From Rubrobacter sp. (GTDB lineage Bacteria > Actinomycetota > Rubrobacteria > Rubrobacterales > Rubrobacteraceae): a DNA stretch of 45,414 nucleotides. Both the position numbers and the translations under genes were made by a program. The stretch lies in NCBI GenBank assembly GCA_013695335.1, contig JACDAR010000159.1, positions 1 to 45,414 on the forward strand. The letters are read 5' to 3'. Below, piece after piece: positions 15,801-22,825 of the stretch (positions within the stretch are counted from its first letter, which is position 1; every line of letters begins with the position of its first letter). The notes beneath the pieces were generated by a model. That model had not been told where the DNA came from. It saw nothing but the letters and a program-made list of their open reading frames with translations, and ran no database searches.

Positions 15801-18617
15801 TCAGCCGGTATTCAGCATCCCGGATGAGATGCCTGAGATGGTGAGGAGCAGGGTGTTGAGCACGCGGTCTCGTTCGGGGGAGTCCTCCGGGGTTTCCCTG
15901 AGGCGGCGCAGCAAGTTAACCTGAACGTAGGAGAGCGGGTCCACGTATGGGTTGCGCAGGCGGACGGATCTCTGCAAAACCGGGCTGTCGTCGAGAAGGT
16001 TACGATGGCCCGTGATGCGCAGCACGGCGTCCACGCAGGATGCGTGTTCCTCGGAGATGCGGGCCCATAGGCGCTCCCGAGCTTCCTCGTCCGCCAGCAG
16101 CGCTGTGTACGTGTGCGCGATCCGCATGTCGCTTTTGGCTAGGGTCATCTGCATGAAGTTGACCAGCGTCCTGAACGCTGGCCATCCACGATACATCTCG
16201 CGCAGCGTTGCCAGCCGTTCCGGATCTCGCGCATAGCTGGAGAGTGCAGTTCCCGCACCGTACCAGGATGGAAGCAGGAGACGATTCTGGGTCCAGGCGA
16301 AGACCCAGGGGATGGCACGGAGGCTCTCGACGTCCGTGGTCTGTGTCCTGCGGGCGGGCCGACTGCCCATGTTCAGCAGCGAGAGTTCGCGTATCGGCGT
16401 GACCTCGGAGAAGAAATCGAGGAAATCCTGGTCTTCGTAGACCAGGCTACGGTACGAATCCTGCGCCGTCACGGAAAGCTCGTCCATTGCCTCGATCCAA
16501 CGCGGTTCCGGCTCCTGGGGTTCCTCTTCCACGCTGGCTTCCAGAATCGCGGCCAGCACGGTATCCAGGTTGCGGCGGGCGAGGCCGTGCATGCTGTACT
16601 TGAACGAGATGACTTCGCCCTGCTCCGTGATGCGGATGCTCCCGTTCAGCGTGCCTGGGGGCTGAGCCATGATCGCCTCGTAGCTCGGGCCGCCGCCACG
16701 TCCCGCAGTTCCGCCCCGCCCATGGAACAGCCGTATCTCGACCCCATGCTCGCGGGCCACCGCAGCCAACGAACCCTGTGCCCGGTACAAGGCCCAGTTG
16801 CTCGTCACGTATCCGGCGTCCTTCCCCGAGTCGCTGTAGCCGAGCATAATCTCCTGCAGGTTGCCGTTCCTCTCTAGTGAAGATCGGTAGAACGGATCAT
16901 CAAGTAGACCGCGCAGTATCCCGGGCGCCCGGTCGAGGTCGGCGATGGTCTCGAAGAGCGGTGACACACGCAGTCGGTTGGTAGTGCATCGGCCCTCGCC
17001 GTCCACTTCTAGCAAACCCGCATGACGCGCCAGCAACTGCACAGAGAGAACATCGCTGGCGTTGTGGGCCATGCTCAATACGAAGTTCTCGATGGGCGGC
17101 TCCGAAAACTCCTCCGCCGCCTGCCTGATGCGCTCGAAGGTCGCGAGAACCTGCAGCGTCTCGTCCGTCAGGTTGTTCGAGGGGGTGAGATCCAGGTTCG
17201 GGTCGGCGAGCAAATCGCGCAACAGTTCCGCGCGTTCAGCCTCGTCGATCGAGAGGAGATCGTCCCCGCCGGATTCCCTGATAAGTTCGGCCACGGCCCC
17301 GAAGACGCGGGAACTTTCCTGTCGCACGTCCAGCTTCGCCAGATGGAACCCGAATACCTCCACCTGCCTGATGCAATCCCGCAACGTGCCGTCGGCGATC
17401 CTGCGCCCCCCGTAACGGACGAGGCTCCGGTGCAGCAAGAGCAGATCCTCCTCGAACTCCGAAGCTCCGCCATAAGCCGCGCGCGACTCCGGTTCCTTGA
17501 TCGTGCAACGCAACCGTTCCGCCATCAGCAAGAGTTTGCGTCGGTAAACCTCGTTCCGCAGTACCTCTTCGTAGCGGCCCGCGATCTCGGACAGGAGCTT
17601 CTCGTCCTTCGCCACAGAGCTATGGAGTTCTTCCGAGGCTGGCACCAGTTTGGTGGACTGGCTCATGCGCTCGGTCAGGGCGAGCATAGAATCCAGATGC
17701 CGCTGCAAGATCAACTCGCGGTGTAGCTCCAGCGCGGCGCCCATCGTCTCCGGCTTCACGAATGGATTGCCGTCCTGGTCGCCGCCAACCCAGGAACCGA
17801 ATTCCAGCACCCGTCCCAGACGCGGTGGGTCATCCGGAAAGTTTCGGGCCAGCTCCTCTTCGAACTCTCTATATACGTCCAGGGTTGCCGAGATCAACGG
17901 GTTCTCGAAGAACAGAAGGGTCCGCCGGATCTCCTCTTCGACCTCGGGGCGGCGGACGCGAAGCTCGTCGGTCTGCCAGAGAAGCGTGATCTCCTCGTAC
18001 AGCCGCTCCTCCAGCCGCCGTCTCTCCCGCCACGAAAGCGCCCGCGAATCCAGCGACTCCAGTATCTCTGCGACCTCGACGTGCTTCTGCCGGACGCTGC
18101 GCCTCATGGCTTCCGTCGGGTGCGCGGTGAGCACGAGGCTCAGGTTCATGCGCCCAAGCGCCCGCCGCATCGCGTCCTCGGAGCCTTCTTCCTTCAGCCG
18201 ACGTAGCGCGCTCCCCAGCGAGGCCCGCTGCGGGGGATTGTCCAGGGATGATTCATACTGCCGCCGCCGGCGAACGCGATGGTAGCGCTCCGCGATGTTC
18301 ACGAGCTGGAAGTACACCGAGAACGCCCGCACGATGTCGGAGATCTCCGACACGTCCATGCACTCGATCTTCTGCCTCAGCCGCTGGTCGAGTTCCTCAT
18401 CGTATTCGAAGCGCAGCCGCTTGCAGAGTAGCCGCACATCCTCCTCTGCATCGAAGAAGCTCTCGCCCTCCTGCTCTATAAGGATCTGGCCGAGCACGCG
18501 GCCGAGGAGGTTGATGTCCCTGCGCAGGGGTTCGTCCTTGGGCTCGAAATCCACCCCTGGGGGTAGGTCCGCGTAGCCTGTTCCCGGCGCGCGCGTTTTT
18601 TGGTCAGCGTTTCCCAT
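15801..18617 (-). CDS. ppc: Phosphoenolpyruvate carboxylase
   Basis: LTAHPTEAMRR, WVGGDQDGNP, MLGYSDSGKDAGY, FHGRGGTAGRGGGPSYEAI, C-terminal NTG; start taken at MGNADQ (18617), the ORF extension to 18965 is judged spurious. Confidence 0.96.
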   Translation of the reverse strand: MGNADQKTRAPGTGYADLPPGVDFEPKDEPLRRDINLLGRVLGQILIEQEGESFFDAEEDVRLLCKRLRFEYDEELDQRLRQKIECMDVSEISDIVRAFSVYFQLVNIAERYHRVRRRRQYESSLDNPPQRASLGSALRRLKEEGSEDAMRRALGRMNLSLVLTAHPTEAMRRSVRQKHVEVAEILESLDSRALSWRERRRLEERLYEEITLLWQTDELRVRRPEVEEEIRRTLLFFENPLISATLDVYREFEEELARNFPDDPPRLGRVLEFGSWVGGDQDGNPFVKPETMGAALELHRELILQRHLDSMLALTERMSQSTKLVPASEELHSSVAKDEKLLSEIAGRYEEVLRNEVYRRKLLLMAERLRCTIKEPESRAAYGGASEFEEDLLLLHRSLVRYGGRRIADGTLRDCIRQVEVFGFHLAKLDVRQESSRVFGAVAELIRESGGDDLLSIDEAERAELLRDLLADPNLDLTPSNNLTDETLQVLATFERIRQAAEEFSEPPIENFVLSMAHNASDVLSVQLLARHAGLLEVDGEGRCTTNRLRVSPLFETIADLDRAPGILRGLLDDPFYRSSLERNGNLQEIMLGYSDSGKDAGYVTSNWALYRAQGSLAAVAREHGVEIRLFHGRGGTAGRGGGPSYEAIMAQPPGTLNGSIRITEQGEVISFKYSMHGLARRNLDTVLAAILEASVEEEPQEPEPRWIEAMDELSVTAQDSYRSLVYEDQDFLDFFSEVTPIRELSLLNMGSRPARRTQTTDVESLRAIPWVFAWTQNRLLLPSWYGAGTALSSYARDPERLATLREMYRGWPAFRTLVNFMQMTLAKSDMRIAHTYTALLADEEARERLWARISEEHASCVDAVLRITGHRNLLDDSPVLQRSVRLRNPYVDPLSYVQVNLLRRLRETPEDSPERDRVLNTLLLTISGISSGMLNTG

Positions 18618-18643
18618 CCCGCCTAGAGTAACATTAGCCCAGG

Positions 18644-18682
18644 GACATCTACGGTAGTCTGAAAAATCTTTGTACAGATGTC
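18644..18682. promoter_or_regulatory. Inverted repeat in the divergent ppc/dnaG intergenic region
   Basis: GACATCT (18644-18650) ... AGATGTC (18676-18682), 25-bp spacer. Confidence 0.4.
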
Positions 18683-18701
18683 GAGAAGGAGCCTGTAGCG
18701 C

Positions 18702-20462
18702 ATGAGGATCTCTCAGCGAAGCATCGACGAGGTAAGGAACACGGCGAACATAGTCGAGGCCGCCTCGGAGTTCACGGCGCTCCGGCGTCAGGGCGCAAGG
18801 TTCTCGGGGCTGTGCCCATACCCTGACCACTCCGAGAAGACCCCTTCCTTCAGCGTGGACGCAGAAAAGAATCTCTACCACTGTTTCGGATGTAAGAAAG
18901 GCGGCGACGCCATAAAGCTCGTCATGGACCTCAAATCCTTTTCTTTCTCTGAGGCGATCTCCCACCTCGCGGAACGCTCAGGCGTGGAACTCGAATTCGA
19001 AGGCTCACCGGAAGACGCCAGGGCTGCCAGGGAACACAACCAGCGCCGACGCCAGATCCACAAAGCCCTCGCAGCCGCCACCGTCTACTACCACAAATAC
19101 CTTCTGAGATCAGACTCCACAGAAGCTAGCCAGGCCCGCGATTACCTGAAAAACCGGGGATTAGAGAAATCTACTATAGAAGAATTCCGCATTGGCTACG
19201 CTCCGCCGCGCGGAAATTCGGGGTTTGCTGGGGCTGCGCGGAGGTTGGATCTCAACCGCCGATCCCTCGAAGGGGCGGGGTTGCTTTCGGCCAGAGGAGG
19301 TGAACGGTTCGCCGGGAGGATCACCTTCCCCATCTCCGACAGGCGCGGCAGGATCGTGGGTTTCGGCGCCCGCGCGATGGGCGACGATCATCCCAAGTAC
19401 CTCAACTCTCCAGAGACAGAAATCTTCGCGAAGCGGGATCTCCTATATGGCTTTCCGCAGGTGACTGAGGCCATCCGTAAGCAGAGATCCGCGCTCGTGG
19501 TCGAGGGATACACGGACGTGTTAATGCTCTATCAATCTGGAATAAAGAATGCGGTTGCCACCCTCGGAACGGCGACCACGCCAGCCCACTTGAAGACCCT
19601 GAGCGGATACGCGGACAGGATATTCGTACTTTTCGACCCGGATGCAGCAGGGGAGAAAGCCATCGAACGAGCCGCTGCGGCGGCCACGGAATTGAAGCTG
19701 GACTTGCGTGTGCTGCGTTTGCCGCAGGACCCCGCTGACTGGCTCCTGGAACACTCCTCTGACGAGTTTGGAGGACTGCTTTCGGATGCTGTAGCGGCAT
19801 TCGAGTACGTTTTCCGCCGCAAAACCAGGCGCGCCCGCGGCGCGGATGCCGCAGAGCGAGCCAGGATCGTGTCGGAGATTCGAGACCTTATCAGTGAGAT
19901 CGAAGACCCGGTTTTCTATAGGGACGCCGTCCGGCTGGCGAGCGAAGCCCTCGGCGTGAACCCGGAGACGCTGCAGGTACGCAGGTCTTTCAACGCACCG
20001 AGATCAGCGCGCAATTCGACACCTGTAGAGCCCCTCCAGCAAGCGGGCCGCGACTTGCTGGCGCTGATACTAACCCGACCAGACCTCGCCGAAGAGCTTC
20101 TGAAATCTGGGCTAGAGACACATTCGCTGCCCGAGCCCCTCGTGTTGCGCGCTGAAAATTTTGCGGACGAGGAGCAGGGCCGGATCTTCTCCCTATTAAT
20201 AGAGCACGCTGGCACGGATCTCGACTCCCTGATCGCCGACGAGAGAACCCGCCCTTTGATGGACCAGATCGGCGCCCTGTCATCCATGGGGGAGAAGCTC
20301 TATCCTTCTGATACCGCCATCAGGGAAACCTGGATCAGGGTCGGCATACTCAGCCGCGAGCGCGACAAGCGGCAAGCCCCTGACTACGACGAGAAGGATC
20401 GCATCCAGTCCCAGATGTCACTACTCAAAGACGCACTGCGCGCCGTTGTCGCCGAATCTTGA
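18702..20462 (+). CDS. dnaG: DNA primase
   Basis: CHC2 zinc finger CPYPDHSEKTPSFSVDAEKNLYHCFGCKKGGD; TOPRIM ALVVEGYTDVLMLYQSG...FDPDAAGEKA. Confidence 0.97.
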   Translation: MRISQRSIDEVRNTANIVEAASEFTALRRQGARFSGLCPYPDHSEKTPSFSVDAEKNLYHCFGCKKGGDAIKLVMDLKSFSFSEAISHLAERSGVELEFEGSPEDARAAREHNQRRRQIHKALAAATVYYHKYLLRSDSTEASQARDYLKNRGLEKSTIEEFRIGYAPPRGNSGFAGAARRLDLNRRSLEGAGLLSARGGERFAGRITFPISDRRGRIVGFGARAMGDDHPKYLNSPETEIFAKRDLLYGFPQVTEAIRKQRSALVVEGYTDVLMLYQSGIKNAVATLGTATTPAHLKTLSGYADRIFVLFDPDAAGEKAIERAAAAATELKLDLRVLRLPQDPADWLLEHSSDEFGGLLSDAVAAFEYVFRRKTRRARGADAAERARIVSEIRDLISEIEDPVFYRDAVRLASEALGVNPETLQVRRSFNAPRSARNSTPVEPLQQAGRDLLALILTRPDLAEELLKSGLETHSLPEPLVLRAENFADEEQGRIFSLLIEHAGTDLDSLIADERTRPLMDQIGALSSMGEKLYPSDTAIRETWIRVGILSRERDKRQAPDYDEKDRIQSQMSLLKDALRAVVAES

Positions 20463-20487
20463 AGCCAGCCCGCATCGAACGTATAAT
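20459..20487 (+). promoter_or_regulatory. tRNA promoter
   Basis: TTGAAG (20459-20464, overlapping the dnaG stop), 17-bp spacer, perfect TATAAT (20482-20487), ~13 bp before the tRNA-Asn 5' end. Confidence 0.75.
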
Positions 20488-20500
20488 CCATTAGAAGCTT

Positions 20501-20573
20501 TCCCCTGTAGCTCAATTGGCAGAGCATCTGACTGTTAATCAGAGGGTTGCTGGTTCGAGTCCAGCCGGGGGAG
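20501..20573 (+). tRNA. tRNA-Asn(GTT)
   Basis: Cloverleaf by eye: acceptor TCCCCTG/CGGGGGA, anticodon arm TCTGA-CTGTTAA-TCAGA, T-arm GGTTCGAGTCC; no encoded CCA. Confidence 0.95.
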
Positions 20574-20605
20574 CTGGCCCGGTGCGAAGCGCGATCCGGC
20601 GCCCA

Positions 20606-20679
20606 GGGCCCATAGCTCAGTTGGTTAGAGCATCCGACTCATAATCGGACGGTCCCAGGTTCGAGTCCTGGTGGGCCCA
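20606..20679 (+). tRNA. tRNA with CAT anticodon (elongator Met or Ile2)
   Basis: Acceptor GGGCCCA/TGGGCCC, anticodon arm TCCGA-CTCATAA-TCGGA, T-arm GGTTCGAGTCC; no encoded CCA. Confidence 0.93.
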
Positions 20680-20750
20680 CCCCCTCCCTGAACTTCTCAC
20701 TTTTGCCCCAAAGCAGATCCCCGCAATAGACCCACTACTCCTATTTCACG

Positions 20751-20772
20751 AACACCCAACATGTTGGGTGTT
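20751..20772. promoter_or_regulatory. Perfect 22-bp palindrome
   Basis: AACACCCAACATGTTGGGTGTT is identical to its reverse complement. Confidence 0.6.
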
Positions 20773-20869
20773 GACGCCCACCCCCGCCACATCTTCCGTG
20801 CCAGTCGCACTGCGCTTACCCAACCACGATTGTCCTTTTGCCCACCTCAGCCAAGACTCTGCAGGGTCC

Positions 20870-20894
20870 CTATACCCTGGGTAGTAGGGTATAG
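20870..20894. promoter_or_regulatory. Perfect 8-bp inverted repeat with 9-bp spacer
   Basis: CTATACCC-TGGGTAGTA-GGGTATAG upstream of mraZ. Confidence 0.5.
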
Positions 20895-20986
20895 ATGGCG
20901 CAAAGAGGGCAATCGCGCCTGTTTGGTGCGTCAGGGAGCAGTCGAATTGCGGATTTTCGCCATGTATGCAAGAATTTCTGCGGTCG

Positions 20987-21011
20987 TGGGTCAAAGTGGA
21001 ACGTAGTGGGA
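20987..21011 (+). promoter_or_regulatory. Candidate MraZ-binding repeats (MraZ box)
   Basis: TGGGT-CAAAG-TGGAA-CGTAG-TGGGA: three TGGRN units at exact 10-bp spacing immediately upstream of mraZ. Confidence 0.65.
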
Positions 21012-21021
21012 GGAAGCGACC

Positions 21022-21462
21022 CTGGCTCTATTAGGCGAGTACGAGCACACCCTGGACGAGAAAGGGCGTCTGACTCTCCCCTCCCGTCTGAGGTCCTACT
21101 TTGAGGGTGGGATCGTGATCACGAAGGGCGTGGATCGGTGTCTATTTGCTTTTCCGCCGGATGAGTGGGCGGCTTTCAAAGCTAACGTCAAGGCGAACGC
21201 TGACCTCTCCGCCAAGGGGCGGCAACTCTCGCGGATGTTCTTCTCGATGGCTTTCGAGGCGACGCTCGACCGTCAGGGGCGGGTTTTGATCCCGACGAAG
21301 CTGGCGCGGTACGCGGGGCTTGGTAAGGAAGTGACCCTCGCGGGGGTCGATGACAGGCTGGAGATCTGGAGCACTGACGAGTGGGACCGTTACGTGGAAG
21401 GTGCGGACGAGATGTTCGCCGAGATAGTGGAAGAGTTTGCCGGCCGGGAGTTCGGCGGGTGA
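21022..21462 (+). CDS. mraZ: Transcriptional regulator MraZ (CTG start proposed)
   Basis: (M)ALLGEYEHTLDEKGRLTLPSRLRSYFEGG... and second AbrB-like repeat ATLDRQGRVLIPTKLARYAGL; first in the dcw cluster; SD GGGAGGAAG 5 nt upstream of CTG 21022. Confidence 0.9.
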   Translation: MALLGEYEHTLDEKGRLTLPSRLRSYFEGGIVITKGVDRCLFAFPPDEWAAFKANVKANADLSAKGRQLSRMFFSMAFEATLDRQGRVLIPTKLARYAGLGKEVTLAGVDDRLEIWSTDEWDRYVEGADEMFAEIVEEFAGREFGG

Positions 21463-22403
21463 TGACCGCCGCCCACCTGCCCGTGATGCTGAATGAGGCT
21501 GTGGCAGCCCTTGTCCCGGCCGAGGCGAACGTGATCGTGGACGCCACGTTCGGGGGTGGGGGACACACCCGGCGGATACTCGAAGAACTCGGACCCGAGG
21601 GAAAGCTCGTTGGCATCGACCGTGACCCAGACGCCGCCAGGCGTGCGGCTGACATTCAGGACCAGCGATTTGCCTTCAGGCCAGGCGCATATGACGGGGT
21701 GCTTTGGGAGATGGTCGAGGACGGGGAGCGGGTGGATGCGATCCTCTTCGATCTTGGGCTTTCGAGTTATCAGGTGGATGAGACGGATCGCGGTTTCAGC
21801 TACGTCCGGGAAGGACCGCTGGACATGCGGATGGACCCTGGCTCCGGGATCTCCGCCGCCGACTATCTGAATACCGTGGATGAGGCTGAACTGGCGCGGG
21901 TGCTCTCCGGGTATGGGGACGTATCCCGTGGCGAGGCCCGCAGGGTGGCGCGTGAGATCTCACGCCGCCGTCCGCTCTCGACGACGCTGGATCTCACGGA
22001 CGCCGTGAGGGCGGCGCTTGGCTGGGTGGAACGGGGCGGCAACCCGGCAAAGCGCGTGTTCCAGGCCGTGCGCGTCCACGTCAACGACGAGGTGGGTAGC
22101 CTCAGGCGGGCGCTTGAGGCGGCGGAGAGGCTCCTCGCGCCTGGCGGGAGGCTTGTTGCGATCACGTTCCACTCAGGTGAGGATCGCGCGGTGAAGCGCT
22201 TTATCTCGGATCGAGAAGGACGTTGCGTCTGCCCGCCCGAGTTGCCTGTGTGCGTGTGCGGCGCGCGGCCCGTTTTTCGCCGGGGCTCGGTTATGCGCCC
22301 CTCTGAAAGGGAGATGGGGGAGAACCCAAGGAGCGCTTCGGCGCGGCTCAGGGTTGCAATTAGGACTTCCGAGCCAGCGGACGTTGGGCGGGATGAAGGC
22401 TGA
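21462..22403 (+). CDS. rsmH: 16S rRNA m4C1402 methyltransferase RsmH (MraW)
   Basis: HLPVMLNEAVAAL..IVDATFGGGGHTRRIL; RGFSYVREGPLDMRMD; LAPGGRLVAITFHSGEDRAVKRF; TGATG overlap with mraZ. Confidence 0.97.
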   Translation: MTAAHLPVMLNEAVAALVPAEANVIVDATFGGGGHTRRILEELGPEGKLVGIDRDPDAARRAADIQDQRFAFRPGAYDGVLWEMVEDGERVDAILFDLGLSSYQVDETDRGFSYVREGPLDMRMDPGSGISAADYLNTVDEAELARVLSGYGDVSRGEARRVAREISRRRPLSTTLDLTDAVRAALGWVERGGNPAKRVFQAVRVHVNDEVGSLRRALEAAERLLAPGGRLVAITFHSGEDRAVKRFISDREGRCVCPPELPVCVCGARPVFRRGSVMRPSEREMGENPRSASARLRVAIRTSEPADVGRDEG

Positions 22404-22825
22404 TGGCCGAGCCGCAGCGAGAACACAGGGTCCGGTCTCCCGGTCCCGGCCCCTCCGCGCGGTCTTCGAGGCGCGCGGCGCCTCGAAAGTCGCCGCGGCG
22501 GCGGCGAAGCGAGCAGAGTGGGTTCGTGCTGCTCGTGGTGGTGCCTGTGCTTTTGATGTTGGGGAGCGTCTATCTGCACACGGTATCCGCCGGGCTCGGT
22601 GACAGGGTAGCGGAGCTCGAAGGGCTCAATTCCAACACCGCGGCCGAGAGCGACAGGCTCGAAATTCGGGTTGCTGAACTTTCCAGGCCGGGCAGAATCC
22701 GGCCTCTAGCTCGCGAGGAGTTGAAGATGAGGGACCCGGATGGTTCGGATCTAAAAGTCTACGGCAACAACAGGGAGGATGACAGGCAAAGTGGGGGAGA
22801 GAAGAAAAGGGAGAACCCCCAATAG
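22403..22825 (+). CDS. ftsL: FtsL-like cell division protein
   Basis: Position between rsmH and ftsI; one TM segment (GFVLLVVVPVLLMLGSVYLHTV) followed by a coiled-coil-like stretch. Confidence 0.75.
   Translation: MAEPQREHRVRSPGPGPSARSSRRAAPRKSPRRRRSEQSGFVLLVVVPVLLMLGSVYLHTVSAGLGDRVAELEGLNSNTAAESDRLEIRVAELSRPGRIRPLAREELKMRDPDGSDLKVYGNNREDDRQSGGEKKRENPQ

Noticed and set aside
18618-18965. N-terminal extension of the ppc ORF to 18965
   Set aside because: It would overlap dnaG antisense; the conserved PEPC start region begins at MGNADQ (18617).
20746-21104. Small ORFs (81-82 aa, 69 aa) in the tRNA-mraZ intergenic region
   Set aside because: No SD/codon-bias support; they overlap palindromic regulatory-looking DNA and the mraZ start.
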